From: Chryseobacterium capnotolerans
GTDB lineage: Bacteria > Bacteroidota > Bacteroidia > Flavobacteriales > Weeksellaceae
NCBI RefSeq assembly: GCF_021278965.1
Contig: NZ_CP065589.1
Coordinates: 1,307,001 to 1,371,000 of the forward strand
Direction: 5' to 3'
Length of the DNA: 64,000 nt
The position numbers were made by a program, and so were the translations under genes. The notes below the pieces were generated by a model, which saw only the letters and a program-made list of their open reading frames with translations, was not told where the DNA came from and did no database searches. Below, one piece after another: positions 49,301-58,269 of the stretch. Within the stretch, counting starts at the first letter, position 1; each line of letters begins with the position of its first letter.

Positions 49301-49827
49301 GAATCAAAACCAATGGAACACTATGGGCATGGGGCAGAAATACCTTAGGACAGTTAGGTGATGGAACTAGAGCAGATAGACTAGTTCCATCACAAATTGG
49401 AACCGTCACTGATAGAAAAATAGTTTCAGCAGGACCATATACTACAGTCGCTATAAATAACAATGGATTTTTATCAGCTACCGGTAGTAATGAATACGGG
49501 CAGTTAGGAGATGGTACTAATATTCCAAAACCTATTTTTGTACCTGTTGCTTGCCCTACAAGTAATTTAGCGGTTGCAGAAGTTTCAGCAAAAGAAGATA
49601 AGCTGAAAGTCTATCCAAATCCGGTACAGGATATCCTTACGATCTCATACGATCAGAAAATTCTTTTTGTAACGGTTTACAATGCATCAGGACAGCTGAT
49701 CCTTACTAAAGCAATTAATGATACAAAAGGAACCATTGATGCTTCCGGATTTGTATCAGGAGTTTATTTGGTTAAAATAAATGCCATAAACGACTTTGTA
49801 AAAACAGTAAAAGTTATCAAACGATAA
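46381..49827 (+). CDS. T9SS-secreted RCC1-repeat protein with triplicated N-terminal domain
   Basis: The 1148-residue protein begins with a signal peptide (about 1-19). Three near-identical 80-residue units follow (about residues 20-260), each with '[10 protein letters not shown]' and '[14 protein letters not shown]' or a variant. Two RCC1-type propeller blocks come next (about 265-610 and 700-1060), built of blades such as '[21 protein letters not shown]', trimmed. A fibronectin III-like domain with '[15 protein letters not shown]' separates the blocks. The last 75 residues, '[17 protein letters not shown]' to 'VKVIKR', are a type A T9SS sorting domain. It is exported and probably attached to the cell surface. 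The ligand is unknown. Confidence 0.93.
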   Translation: MKNYIYSIIALLMIILCPAQVFVSQAEYFWDTDPGTGNGTPVSAVDGSFNSVFEQLIKTDIATPGNGLHKFSVRIKDNTGVWGPAFTNVIDIQQPVTSNVISLSQAEYFWDTDPGAGNGTPVLAADGSFNSVFEQLIKTDIVTPGNGLHKFSVRIKDNTGVWGPAFSNVIDVQQPVTSNVISLSQAEYFWDTDPGEGSGTPVLAADGNFNSTYEELTKTGINLPSNGLHVFNIRIKDNTGGWGPAFKNVINIQTAASSGCWESLSAGNFHSVGLKSDGTLWAWGRNSNGQLGDGTTIDRNAPIQIGTDNNWLRIAAGDTYTLAIKTDGTLWAWGNNDYGQLGDGTKADKLSPTQIGTTAGWKSVSAGSYHSIGLKTDGTLWSWGYNIYGQLGDGTIVEKITPIQIGTAANWQSIAAGYQHNLAIKTDGTLWAWGSNYSGQLGDGTTTARNVPTQIGTAANWRNIDVGTSHSLGVKLDGTLWTWGANANGQLGNGSTIGKNIPTQIGIGNNWQSISASNNFSFANKTDGTLWSWGANEFGQLGNITSGSVLFPTQVGSSSDNILMSSGIYYTLVKNIDGVLKVCGDNSYGQLGDGTNNPKSTFVSLSCPLNCLPPAQFSTTNITSATATINWTGSNPTPNAGYYYLYSTSPFIGGIQGTTSSKTANLTNLLPNTVYYWWVSSNCGSSQGDWVSGGSFTTLTTAATGCWETVSTGSFHVLGIKTDGTLWAWGENLAAQLGDGTTVSKNTPTQIGTDNNWLKVSAGDSHTAAIKTDGTLWTWGDNQQGQLGNGTTVKRIVPEQIGTETNWVSISSADLSTFGIKSDGTLWGWGYNGSGQLGDGTTIRKTVPVQIGTANDWKMVTAGDSHILAIKTNGTLWGWGSNAYGRLGDGNSSVTSTVVSIPTQIGTAADWKSVSAGYYHSIGLKTDGTLWAWGDNFEGQLGDGTKTLRSIPIQIGTATDWKSVAANHFNSSVGIKTNGTLWAWGRNTLGQLGDGTRADRLVPSQIGTVTDRKIVSAGPYTTVAINNNGFLSATGSNEYGQLGDGTNIPKPIFVPVACPTSNLAVAEVSAKEDKLKVYPNPVQDILTISYDQKILFVTVYNASGQLILTKAINDTKGTIDASGFVSGVYLVKINAINDFVKTVKVIKR
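46441..47160 (+). repeat. Three tandem 240-bp repeats inside the RCC1 protein gene
   Basis: Copies begin at about 46441, 46681 and 46921, spaced exactly 240 bases (80 codons). Copies 1 and 2 are almost identical at DNA level over long stretches; copy 3 has diverged more. This suggests a recent duplication and possible length variation between strains. Confidence 0.9.
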
Positions 49828-49887
49828 ATTTAATGGTTATCGATAGTAAGCTTTAAAAGCTTGGTAACCTAAATCTTTTCTGAATAG

Positions 49888-49925
49888 ATAGCGTCACTTA
49901 TTTTTAAGTGGCGCTATTTTTTTAT
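49888..49925 (+). terminator. Terminator after the RCC1 gene
   Basis: ATAGCGTCACTTA and TAAGTGGCGCTAT form a 13-bp stem (one G-T pair) with a short T loop, followed by TTTTTTTATAG. Confidence 0.88.
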
Positions 49926-49974
49926 AGAGTTTGAGATTCATATAAATTGTATATTTAATCTTTAAAATTACGGA

Positions 49975-50442
49975 ATGAACAAAGCTGATACCCTGAAAAA
50001 ATATATTGAAACAGAAAGTTTTGACGAACTGAGTGCACTTAACAGCCAGCTGATCTTCTGGGTGGATTGGCGGGAAGAGGATGATGCCATTGTAGAATAT
50101 TGTGAGAAATGTCTTAATACAGGTACTCTGAATGCTGAAATAGTCTACAATGGAGATGAGCTCCTCCTTACCATCGATTACAAAGGCAATGTCTTTACAG
50201 AAAAAATTATTGACCGGGACCCAACGCTCATTTTCTTAAATAGAATATTACAACCCGACTATGAAATCAGGTTTTGCAAAGGGAGCGATGGTTCTGATAC
50301 ATTAGCCTTTTTACCTTTATCAAAATCAGAATGGCTTGAATTAGAAAATATTCACGGCAAAGAAAAAGTGAACAGTCTATTTGAAGTCATCAATGAAGAT
50401 ACTCAAATGTTCAGTAAAGAATGGGATTTTGAGCTTGAATAG
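49975..50442 (+). CDS. Hypothetical cytoplasmic protein
   Basis: A 155-residue acidic, soluble protein with no signal peptide. It contains 'LIFWVDWREEDDAIVEYCEKC' (trimmed) near residues 26-46 and 'SDTLAFLPLSKSEWLELENIHG' (trimmed) near 107-128. The size, acidity and neighbourhood resemble small immunity-type proteins of Bacteroidetes. No toxin gene is adjacent. I do not recognise a family. Confidence 0.7.
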   Translation: MNKADTLKKYIETESFDELSALNSQLIFWVDWREEDDAIVEYCEKCLNTGTLNAEIVYNGDELLLTIDYKGNVFTEKIIDRDPTLIFLNRILQPDYEIRFCKGSDGSDTLAFLPLSKSEWLELENIHGKEKVNSLFEVINEDTQMFSKEWDFELE

Positions 50443-50485
50443 AGTAGCAGATCAATTCAAAACAATTCACAACAATTTTAAAACC

Positions 50486-50896
50486 ATGAAAAAGATAGTA
50501 TTCATCTGTTCACTCCTGTTCAGCCTTTCTATGGCAAGGGCCCAGACTATAGAATCCGCAAGCCGCAGCACAACAGGTTATATCAAAAGCGATGGGACCA
50601 TAGAAAATAGCAGCCGTTCAACAGTAGGCTATATTAAAAGTGACGGTACTATTGAAAACAAAAATCGCAGCACTATTGGCTATATCAAGAGCGATGGAAC
50701 CATAGAAAACCAGAATCGTTCAACGGTAGGATACGTTAAAAAAGATGGCACTGTAGAAAACAGCAGCCGTTCAACCCTCGGGTATATTAAAGATGACGGA
50801 ACGGTGGAAAATAGCAGCCGAAGTACTATTGGGTATGCTAAAGGGATTAAAAAGGAATGGGCAGCAGTAGTATATTTCTTTTTTAAATTGGACTAA
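50486..50896 (+). CDS. Secreted 17-residue-repeat protein (5-fold beta-flower type)
   Basis: I chose ATG 50486, which starts with a good signal peptide (MKKIVFICSLLFSLSMARAQ). The mature part is made of five and a half copies of the 17-residue unit 'RSTVGYIKSDGTIENSS' with small changes. This matches proteins that I recall as '5-fold beta-flower' proteins of Bacteroidetes. The upstream part of the frame from 50381 overlaps the previous gene and looks non-coding. It is probably periplasmic or on the surface. Function unknown. Confidence 0.8.
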   Translation: MKKIVFICSLLFSLSMARAQTIESASRSTTGYIKSDGTIENSSRSTVGYIKSDGTIENKNRSTIGYIKSDGTIENQNRSTVGYVKKDGTVENSSRSTLGYIKDDGTVENSSRSTIGYAKGIKKEWAAVVYFFFKLD

Positions 50897-51041
50897 TCAA
50901 AGGCCTGAAATGAAACTGGTTCTCAATATCGGTTTTATCATGTCCGGTCTTTATTGTAAGGAGCATGAACATTTTTGGGTGCTGAAATATTTTGGAACTT
51001 ATCCAGAATACTCCATAAATTATAATCAAATGATTGTAAAA

Positions 51042-51677
51042 ATGAATAAAGAAATCAATGAACTCCTTTATTACTATAACCAAGAAGGAGAAGAAGGATA
51101 TGATCTGAGTGAAGTACAGCTCCTTGAAAAAATAGATATTGACAGGGTAGAAAAACTAAAACTGCTGCTTTATAGTGACCATCAGTATATTGCATATCAG
51201 GCTATGCTTATTTTACTGGCATGGTCAATACCCGAAGGCTTTGAAATGCTTGATCGCTTCATCCATCAAAAATGGGATGAAAAAGAAAATTTTGAACCGC
51301 ACAGAATCTATCATGAAGACAATGTGTACGATGTAATTACCAATGCATTATATATTGCGACATTTAACGGGAAAAGCGAACAGGAATTATATCCTTATAT
51401 CAAGCAGTTTTTAAACAGTTATGGAGATAAGTTCTTTGAATCGAATCTAAAGAATTTCCTTTTAAAGAAAAACTGCAGACCCCTGGTAACAGATATAGAA
51501 CAAGCTATGCAAAGTGCCTTATATAATAAAAGGTTCTATCAGGCCAGCCAGTTATTTCCGGTTATGGTTCACTATGAGAAAAATATATTTAATGAATATG
51601 TGGATGTTTTTAGCTCTTTAATAAAAGTGGATAATAGAATCATATACAATAGGGAAGAAGCAGAAAAAATGCTCTAA
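51042..51677 (+). CDS. Hypothetical HEAT-like helical protein
   Basis: From ATG 51042 the protein has 211 residues and starts 'MNKEINELLYYYNQEG'. The frame is open further upstream to 50910, giving 255 residues, but that part has a mixed composition and no clear domain. The rest is almost wholly helical, with 'YIAYQAMLILLAW' and 'EDNVYDVITNALYIATFNGKS' (trimmed), similar to HEAT-repeat proteins of the immunity type. It has no signal peptide. Function unknown; the start is uncertain. Confidence 0.65.
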   Translation: MNKEINELLYYYNQEGEEGYDLSEVQLLEKIDIDRVEKLKLLLYSDHQYIAYQAMLILLAWSIPEGFEMLDRFIHQKWDEKENFEPHRIYHEDNVYDVITNALYIATFNGKSEQELYPYIKQFLNSYGDKFFESNLKNFLLKKNCRPLVTDIEQAMQSALYNKRFYQASQLFPVMVHYEKNIFNEYVDVFSSLIKVDNRIIYNREEAEKML

Positions 51678-51754
51678 AAATTAAATGCAGTCTTTACTAT
51701 ATAGAAATGTAAACCTACTTAAATATGAAAGAGATGGATAGAAAAATGTTCAGT

Positions 51755-52600
51755 TTAATGCTGTTCTTTTATTCCATCTAATATTTTTTGCAGTTTATAC
51801 AGATTTGGACTTTGAAAGCCATAATTAGTAAATAAGAATTTTGATCCTTTTATGATTTTTTCATTTTGAAGGTAATTCCAGTGAGGAGGCGGGTTCTTGG
51901 AAGCATCCAATGTTTCGTTTAAACAAATTACCATTTCATCATGCTTATATATTAAAATGAATAAGGTAACCTGTTTAAGCCTTGGTTTAACATTTTGTAT
52001 ATAGGTCCAATAGTATTCGTATTTGAATGGGTAATTAATTATAATTTCATTTTCTTTCATCTGTATTGTCAAATCAATTTGCTCATTACTTTTTCTATGC
52101 AATGTAACTATTGATTGGGCAGACTTTCGCCCCTTAATTCCAAGGATTAAAAACAGCGATGAAAGTAGTGAAGGCAGGGCCCAATACAGTATTAAATCTA
52201 TTTTATATTCATTGGTTATAAAAAAAATAAATAAGCTTGCCACTCCAAGTATACCTATAATCAAAGCAAGACTGCTAAAATGAAAACTCTTTTGTACAGT
52301 AGAAAACACTGCCTTAAAGTATTCATTACCTTGCAAGGATTTTTGAGCAAACTCAATATTTGATGAGTCATCACCAAAGACCTTTCTTTCAAAGTCCTTA
52401 ATAGTTTCTGTTTCTATCTTTTCCTGTTCTATCTCCTCTTTTTCTTCTTCTTCAAGAGCTTGTTCATATAAGCCTCTTTTTTTCAATATATCAATTATGG
52501 CATCCTGAGCATCCGGAACATAACGTTTACGGTTTCTGTACATTTCCAAAATGTTCCCATTAGGCTTAAGATCTAAAGTGTCATAATACTCATTTTTCAT
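51755..52600 (-). CDS. Membrane protein with acidic N-terminal coiled coil
   Basis: A 281-residue protein. Residues about 45-70 form a Glu/Lys-rich coiled coil. Two hydrophobic helices follow near 108-128 ('SLALIIGILGVASLFIFF') and 137-155 ('LILYWALPSLLSSLFLILG', trimmed). The C-terminal half is soluble and beta-rich, with 'FKYEYYWTYIQNV', and is reminiscent of PH-like membrane proteins. I do not recognise a named family. It stands alone on the minus strand. Confidence 0.7.
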   Translation of the reverse strand: MKNEYYDTLDLKPNGNILEMYRNRKRYVPDAQDAIIDILKKRGLYEQALEEEEKEEIEQEKIETETIKDFERKVFGDDSSNIEFAQKSLQGNEYFKAVFSTVQKSFHFSSLALIIGILGVASLFIFFITNEYKIDLILYWALPSLLSSLFLILGIKGRKSAQSIVTLHRKSNEQIDLTIQMKENEIIINYPFKYEYYWTYIQNVKPRLKQVTLFILIYKHDEMVICLNETLDASKNPPPHWNYLQNEKIIKGSKFLFTNYGFQSPNLYKLQKILDGIKEQH

Positions 52601-52745
52601 ATCATCATTTGTTTTTTGAATATAAAATATAATTGATAGTGTTAAAAGTTAAAAATAACCAAACGAATTGAAGTAGCAATGAAAATTTTTAATTAAATTA
52701 AGTCTTTTTATTGTTGTTTTTATAGAGTTTTTGGTACGAAAATTC

Positions 52746-52900
52746 ATGAATGTAATTTCGCTTCATGAAAAGTTAATGGTCTTTATTGATGAATTTACCA
52801 CTGCCAAGAAAAAACTATGCAGTATATGGAAAATAGTGCCTTCGTTAAGTCTTTAACACAAGATTTGTTAGGAATTAATTTTCAAAATCAGGAAGCTTAA
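52746..52900 (+). pseudogene. Short decayed or frameshifted ORF
   Basis: MNVISLHEKLMVFIDEF begins in one frame. A single added base near 52820 joins it to 'MENSAFVKSLTQDLL' and the end 'INFQNQEA' at 52900, about 51 residues, and the length leaves 2 modulo 3. It could be a real small gene with a sequence error or a gene remnant. No family is recognised. Confidence 0.3.
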
Positions 52901-52960
52901 AAAAGGCTTCATCAAAATAAATATAAGCTTACTACCACACAGCTGAACTTTTTGTTAGAG

Positions 52961-53449
52961 CTAAATATCAAGCCTGTAAATAAATTCCTCTATTTCCGCT
53001 TGCCTGGCATTGGCAAAACCTTTGTCTGTACCGATTTTAATAAAGCTGCAGTTTTCCAGAACTTTTTGTGAACCAAGGTTGTCAAAAGCGACCCGTCCAA
53101 AAATGGGCCTTGTCGTTTCGATGGTAAGAAAATCTTTCAACGCTGTAGTAGCAATACCTTTTCCCCAGAAATTTTTACCGAGCCAATAGGTAATTTCTGC
53201 ATCGCCTTCCATAACAAATTTGGCAATACTTCCTGCAATAACAGAACCTACCATAATGGTCTGGTTGTTGATGGTAGGATCATCCAATAATTGGGCATAT
53301 TTAGCCAGATAGGCTTCTCTGTTTTTAGAATCCTCTGAAGTAAATGCAGCAAGGTGTCTGGCTTCATCATCAAGCTGAAATTGGAAAAGGATTTCTAAAT
53401 CATCAACTATTGTGGGTCTGAGTTTTATTTCTTGTATATGATCTCCCAT
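52961..53449 (-). CDS. GNAT-family N-acetyltransferase (RimJ/RimL-like)
   Basis: The 162 residues fit the GNAT fold: 'LRPTIVDDLEILFQFQLDDEA' (trimmed) at the start, the acetyl-CoA loop 'YWLGKNFWGKGIATTALKDFL' (trimmed) near residues 88-108, and 'PIFGRVAFDNLGSQKVLENCSF' (trimmed) near 115-136, typical of the RimJ/RimL type. It transfers acetyl groups to an unknown amine. A second GNAT gene lies 114 bases upstream, on the same strand, but the two are not close relatives. Confidence 0.9.
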   Translation of the reverse strand: MGDHIQEIKLRPTIVDDLEILFQFQLDDEARHLAAFTSEDSKNREAYLAKYAQLLDDPTINNQTIMVGSVIAGSIAKFVMEGDAEITYWLGKNFWGKGIATTALKDFLTIETTRPIFGRVAFDNLGSQKVLENCSFIKIGTDKGFANARQAEIEEFIYRLDI

Positions 53450-53562
53450 TTTAAAGGGTGCGTTGGTTGATTTTCAAATATAATTAAATAGGGCAGTTAA
53501 AAATCAGGTTCATCGTGTGAGAATGATATAAATCGGAAGAATTCCGTGAGTGAAGGAGTGCA

Positions 53563-54015
53563 TTAAGGCACAAGTACTTCCATGATCATGATGTATTTAT
53601 CAATTCCTTTACTAAATCCATCCGGTATAATCTCTACTGTTCGGAATCCGTTCTTTTTATAAAACTCAGCAGTATGCTGTGAGGTTTCAATTTTGTAAGG
53701 CAGGGAAGGATAGGTCTTTTTTAACAAATCAATCCGGTATTGAGTAAGGGCTTTTCCAATTCCTTTTCCATGATAGTCGGCATGAACCATTCCCCATGAT
53801 AATCCAGCCACACTATTCTTTGTATCTAAAAAAAATCCACCATTTGCTACTACTTGACCATCCATTTTAACTACGAAGTAATTCTCTTTAGTATATTGAT
53901 CTAAAAAGTCTTCAAAGAAAGGTAATTCTTCCATAGCAAAAAACTTTGGTAAATTGCTTTTGAAGATTTTGATGCAGTCTTCTCTGAAAATTTTTGTGTA
54001 ATTGATGATTTTCAT
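53563..54015 (-). CDS. GNAT-family N-acetyltransferase
   Basis: The 150 residues have the GNAT core 'GLSWGMVHADYHGKGIGKAL' near residues 72-91, which holds the RxxGxG-like acetyl-CoA loop as 'HGKGIG', and 'HTAEFYKKNGFRTVEI' near 114-129. The substrate is unknown. The gene lies next to serine-hydrolase genes, with no obvious functional link. Confidence 0.9.
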   Translation of the reverse strand: MKIINYTKIFREDCIKIFKSNLPKFFAMEELPFFEDFLDQYTKENYFVVKMDGQVVANGGFFLDTKNSVAGLSWGMVHADYHGKGIGKALTQYRIDLLKKTYPSLPYKIETSQHTAEFYKKNGFRTVEIIPDGFSKGIDKYIMIMEVLVP

Positions 54016-54067
54016 AAGTATTCGTTGAAGTTTATATTTGTTGATTTAAATTGGGAAAGATGTATTT

Positions 54068-55129
54068 CTATTTGATTTGGATTTCAGGAAGTTTAATTTC
54101 TTTGTTATAAAGCAGATAAACTATGTTTTTTATGAAATCTTCCTTTTTTATTCTTTCTCCGTTCGTTACATAAGCAATGGATAGGTCTGCCTCTTTATTA
54201 TAGATGAGAATTGCGTGAGATCCTAAAGTATCACCGCCATGTCCATAAAATATAAAACGATCAAAATCCCAGATAGCCATACCTCTTCCCCAATCTTCTT
54301 TTCCTAAAACAGGTTCCATAAGCTTTAGAGATTCTTCCTTTAAAATTTTGTTGTGGAATAGGCTATTGATGAAAATATTCAGATCATAAGGAGTTGCAGA
54401 GATATCACCCACCCCAATTACATTCAGAAAGTCTATTTCCTTTTTCAGAACCTTCCAGGATCCGTTTTCATATCGGTAAGGCAGGAATACATTTTTTTTG
54501 TCAGATTTGAAAGAGTCCATATTTTTTAAGCCCAAAGGTTTTATGATTTCAGAATACAGTATTTCGTAAAAAGATCTTTGATGTTTTTTTTCAAGAATTT
54601 TTGTCAGAAGATAGTACGCCGAATTTGAATAGGCCACCTTTTCACCCGGTTCAAAGCTTTTCCCTTGTTGAATAATCAGATCCATAATCTCCCGGTCACT
54701 TACTTTTTCGGTAACCCAGACTTCACCATCTTTTACCACATAGCTTCCCAATCCGCTGGTATGTTCTAATAAATTTTTAATGGTTATTGTATTGGAATTG
54801 GGAATCTCCGGATAAAATGCTGACAGTTTATCATTTAATTGGAGTTTATTTTCTTCAATTAATTTAAAAATTAAAACAGCAGTAATCATTTTGGTAACAG
54901 AGCCTACCTGATATCTGGTGTTTTTATTATACGTTAATTCAGGAATGTTTTTTTGCCCAAAATTTTTAGCATAGACTTCCTTACCATTTCTAAAAACCGA
55001 CAAACTTCCAACTCCTATATTATTGTTTTCAATATAACTCAGGTAATTATCCAATTTTTCAGCAGGAATGGTTTGTGAAAAAAAATAACTGGAAACAAGA
55101 ATAAGTAAGAAAATAATTGGGTTTTTCAT
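54068..55129 (-). CDS. Secreted beta-lactamase-fold serine hydrolase
   Basis: A 353-residue protein with a signal peptide ending near FFSQ. It has the three motifs of the class C/esterase fold: 'SVTK' (S77-K80), 'YSN' in 'KVAYSNSAYYLL', and 'HGG' in 'FYGHGGDTLG'. Such proteins act as peptidases or esterases in the periplasm and seldom confer beta-lactam resistance. It stands 115 bases after a larger protein of the same superfamily, on the same strand. Substrate unknown. Confidence 0.92.
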   Translation of the reverse strand: MKNPIIFLLILVSSYFFSQTIPAEKLDNYLSYIENNNIGVGSLSVFRNGKEVYAKNFGQKNIPELTYNKNTRYQVGSVTKMITAVLIFKLIEENKLQLNDKLSAFYPEIPNSNTITIKNLLEHTSGLGSYVVKDGEVWVTEKVSDREIMDLIIQQGKSFEPGEKVAYSNSAYYLLTKILEKKHQRSFYEILYSEIIKPLGLKNMDSFKSDKKNVFLPYRYENGSWKVLKKEIDFLNVIGVGDISATPYDLNIFINSLFHNKILKEESLKLMEPVLGKEDWGRGMAIWDFDRFIFYGHGGDTLGSHAILIYNKEADLSIAYVTNGERIKKEDFIKNIVYLLYNKEIKLPEIQIK

Positions 55130-55244
55130 GGATGTAGTTGTATTATTTGTTAATTGAAGAATCTGATCATAAATATATTACATCTCAGGATATATTGCTG
55201 TACATAGTGAGAAATCTTTACGGAGAATATTTCGGAGACCATCA

Positions 55245-56741
55245 TTATTTTGTAATCTCTTTTTCAATTTTCAAAAGCATTTCTTTTGCATTGTTGTTGT
55301 CAGGGTTTAATGCAATGGATTTCTGATACATGGTAACAGCGTCTTCCTTTTTACCACATTGTAGCAATGCTTCTCCATAGCTGTCATACACATTCGAACT
55401 CATCGGAAATAATAATGTTGCTGAATGGAAGGTTTTCAAGGCGTGATCACATTGCGGAAGTCTGAGAAACTGGTATCCCAGCTTATTAAAATCTCTTTCA
55501 GAGGCTTCAGAACTGCGTGGATTTTTCAGATATTCCTGAATCAGCTGATCTGCTTTTTCATTGTTTCCACTTTCAAGTAAGCTTCCATAGGTTCTTGAAA
55601 AATTTTGTTCTGGAACCGTATGCGGTTTGTTATTCATTATATTTAAAACAGTATTGGATATCGCAAAAACAGGAGTGTTGCCACTATTGGAAAGAAGAAT
55701 AACGGTTTGGCTTTTTGCCATATTATGCAGTAAAATACTGGTGAGACCATTGATTAGCCCATCGTGAAAAACTATCTTTCCATCAGTTTCGTCCGTATAC
55801 ATAGCCCATCCTAAGCCATAGCTGGCTTCTTTTCCGTCTATCATAAAAGTTACTTTTTTCCCATCACTGAGTGTAGTGGGAGTTAAAGCTTCCTGCAGTT
55901 CTTTCTTTCCTACTATTTGATGGGTAAACAATGCGTTTTGATATTTTTTAAGGTCTGATGCCGTACTTAGAATACCTCCGTTTCCATAAAAATTACTTTT
56001 TTCCTGTATCAGAAATGGATCTTTAAGGGTATTGACATTCACAAGATGGGTTGAATATAAATTTGGATAAGTGTATAATTCTACCTGATTTTGACTTTTA
56101 ATTTTCCTGTTAACAGGGACCAATGAATCTTTCATTTTGGCAGGTTTAAAAATATTCTCATCCAGATACCGGCCATAGCTCATTCCGGAAACCTTCTCTA
56201 TGATCATTGCGGCAATACAAAAGTTAACATTATTGTATTCCCATTTGCTTCCCGGTAGAAATGAAAGGGGTATTTTGAAGCGAAGGAGCACTGGAATAAT
56301 ATCCTGATTAGAAATTATTTTTTCCGGATTTTCTTTGATAACCGTATCAAATAAATGATACTCTTGTGCCAATCCTGAAGTGTTGCTAAGGAGTTGTTTG
56401 ATACTGATATTAGAATAAGGGAAATCCGGCAGATATTTTTGAACAGGGTCCTCTATCCTAAGCTTTCCTTTCTGTTGAAGCTGCAAAACAGCAGTTGAGG
56501 TAAACGTTTTTGTGATCGAAGCAATGGGGAACTGAGACGTATCACTCATCTTTTCTTTCTTCTCCATATTGGAAAATCCATACCTATTAGAAAAAATAGC
56601 ATCTCCGGGCCTGGAGATAACAACACTTCCATTAAAAATTTTTTTCTCATAAAGCGTTGAAAACAATTCTTTCAACCCTTGCCCGGAAAGAATGTTGATA
56701 AAGAAGATTGTTATCCATACGAATAGGTATTTATTTCTCAT
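55245..56741 (-). CDS. Secreted serine hydrolase with C-terminal TPR region
   Basis: A 498-residue protein: signal peptide (to about 'ILSG', residue 20), then the beta-lactamase fold with 'SITK' in 'FPIASITKTFTST' near residue 75, 'YNN' in 'KWEYNNVNFCIA' near 168, and 'HDG' in 'VFHDGLINGLTS' near 327. The last 100 residues are TPR-like helices ('YGEALLQCGKKEDAVTMYQKS', trimmed). The TPR tail distinguishes it from the neighbouring enzyme. It is probably a periplasmic peptidase or esterase; the substrate is unknown. Confidence 0.92.
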   Translation of the reverse strand: MRNKYLFVWITIFFINILSGQGLKELFSTLYEKKIFNGSVVISRPGDAIFSNRYGFSNMEKKEKMSDTSQFPIASITKTFTSTAVLQLQQKGKLRIEDPVQKYLPDFPYSNISIKQLLSNTSGLAQEYHLFDTVIKENPEKIISNQDIIPVLLRFKIPLSFLPGSKWEYNNVNFCIAAMIIEKVSGMSYGRYLDENIFKPAKMKDSLVPVNRKIKSQNQVELYTYPNLYSTHLVNVNTLKDPFLIQEKSNFYGNGGILSTASDLKKYQNALFTHQIVGKKELQEALTPTTLSDGKKVTFMIDGKEASYGLGWAMYTDETDGKIVFHDGLINGLTSILLHNMAKSQTVILLSNSGNTPVFAISNTVLNIMNNKPHTVPEQNFSRTYGSLLESGNNEKADQLIQEYLKNPRSSEASERDFNKLGYQFLRLPQCDHALKTFHSATLLFPMSSNVYDSYGEALLQCGKKEDAVTMYQKSIALNPDNNNAKEMLLKIEKEITK

Positions 56742-57059
56742 TTTATTTTAATTTTTTGTATTGATGTTTTCAAGATTTCATTCAAGCGATTTTCATCATT
56801 TTATTTGTTCATTAGCTAAGATTACCTTCAGTAAATCATCAAATGCATTGAATGATTTTTGATTTTCTTCATAGGTAAAGAAAGAAATATTCTATGGTTA
56901 TTTTATGGCTTACACTAATAGTAAAACACCTGAGAAAAGGATAGTATTACATTGGAGTATGAAATTTTAGGCTGTCCTTACACTTCATTTCTTTTAAATT
57001 AAATAATTACAGTATTGATTTTTTCCAGCTTGTCAAAGTCAGTTAATAAGAAGATTTTA
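56742..57059. other. Gene-free spacer
   Basis: About 320 bases of AT-rich DNA upstream of the serine hydrolase gene. No ORF, repeat or clear promoter box that I would defend. It ends at the terminator of the next gene on the right. Confidence 0.4.
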
Positions 57060-57099
57060 TTTAAATAAAAATCTCCGAAGTCGTCTGACTTCGGAGATT
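57060..57099 (-). terminator. Terminator of the small secreted-protein gene
   Basis: AATCTCCGAAGTC and GACTTCGGAGATT form a perfect 13-bp stem with a 4-base loop. On the minus strand it is followed by TTTTTATTT. Confidence 0.88.
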
Positions 57100-57161
57100 G
57101 GAGGAGCTTGGTATGAGCGCCTTTAAATATTTTTTTAAAGATTAATCTTTTGGGGGATTTA

Positions 57162-57644
57162 TTATTTTTGTTTCAATGAAAAGTTATCTATATAAACAGC
57201 CTGATGAACGCCATTCAGCAGAACTTTCAGCCCTAAATGGGTGTCTTTTTTTATAGAAATATTGTATGTTTTTCTATCTCCTGTTATCTTGGAAGGTTTA
57301 GCAATTGAAACATATGATTTTGCATCGGAAGTTTTGTTGACTGAGAAAATTTCCAGTGTGGTTTCTCCTCCGTTATCTGAAATATCAAGGGTAAGAGTAT
57401 AGTTTCCGGTTTTAATTTCTGGAGTCACTAAATACATATTTTCTCCCGGGCTGTTCATAGAATAAAATATAATTTTTTTATCACTCGCATAGAGCATTGC
57501 CTTTCCTGGCTGAGCAGTCCAGCATTTATCAATATCTTTCCAGGTATCAAAATTTTCTACAAGAGCAGATACGGTTTTACACTGTGCTTTTGCAGTTAGA
57601 AGTCCTCCCATAGTTATAAGCCCGGCTAATACGATTCTTTTCAT
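57162..57644 (-). CDS. Secreted beta-sandwich protein, choice-of-anchor-like
   Basis: A 160-residue protein with a signal peptide ending 'LTAKAQ' (about residue 20). The mature part has 'LVENFDTWKDIDKCWTAQPG' near 27-46, then beta strands up to 'GVHQAVYIDNFSLKQK' at the end. The pattern is that of the jelly-roll 'cleaved adhesin' or choice-of-anchor domains found in flavobacterial secreted proteins, with no T9SS sorting tail. It could bind carbohydrate. Function unproven. Confidence 0.78.
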   Translation of the reverse strand: MKRIVLAGLITMGGLLTAKAQCKTVSALVENFDTWKDIDKCWTAQPGKAMLYASDKKIIFYSMNSPGENMYLVTPEIKTGNYTLTLDISDNGGETTLEIFSVNKTSDAKSYVSIAKPSKITGDRKTYNISIKKDTHLGLKVLLNGVHQAVYIDNFSLKQK

Positions 57645-57897
57645 GTCTTATTTTTATTTATTTTATGTAAAAATAAGCAAAAAGTATTACAGTGGAAACA
57701 TTCAGTTCAACAGAGTATAGAGAATGTTAAAAATAAAGGGGAAAAGGGAAGGAAAAAGAGAGAATGGCTCTAAATATCATGTAAGGATATTAATTGGATA
57801 GAATTTTATTCAAATAGGGTAGTAAAGTGTAGAGATTTTAGCTATTACACCATTGAATTATGATAATTGCCATTCATTCACGAGTAAAAAAAGTCTT

Positions 57898-58194
57898 TTA
57901 AATACAGGAAATAAAGAGAATGCTACTTAAATTTCCTTTTTTCAACATCCCGTCTTTATGCACTTCTGTATAAATCAATTGCCCTTTTTTTCTTGTAGTG
58001 ATGATAGGTTTTCCTGTTTCTTCATTATATTTTTGCAATAATTTATAAAACGTCCATATTCCGGCAGGTAACCCATTTTTGTATTCCGCTTCCAAGGTGT
58101 AAGGATCTGTAAATTCAGGATATTTTTGTATATCAATAGAGCTGTTTGACTTGTATTCTATCCATTTTCCATCTTTGGTGTGATTTTTTACCAT
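57898..58194 (-). CDS. MORN-repeat-like small protein
   Basis: The 98-residue ORF from ATG 58194 contains 'DGKWIEYKSNSS', 'LEAEYKNGLPAGIWTFYKLL' and 'HKDGMLKKGN', the pattern of MORN-type repeats. The frame is open further up to the stop of the previous gene (58270), with no other ATG, so the N-terminus may be truncated, may use a rare start, or may continue from the upstream gene if the stop is an error. The two genes are in the same frame. Function unknown. Confidence 0.55.
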   Translation of the reverse strand: MVKNHTKDGKWIEYKSNSSIDIQKYPEFTDPYTLEAEYKNGLPAGIWTFYKLLQKYNEETGKPIITTRKKGQLIYTEVHKDGMLKKGNLSSILFISCI

Positions 58195-58269
58195 ACTTTG
58201 TTCTTCGTTATTTTGGTATGTACTTACCTTATCAAAGTATCGGACAAAATTGATATTTTCTACAATATT

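Noticed and set aside
54068..56741. Beta-lactamase resistance genes
   Set aside because: Both proteins have the SxxK/YxN/HxG motifs of the broad serine-hydrolase superfamily, and the KTG box typical of true class C enzymes is replaced. Nothing points to resistance.
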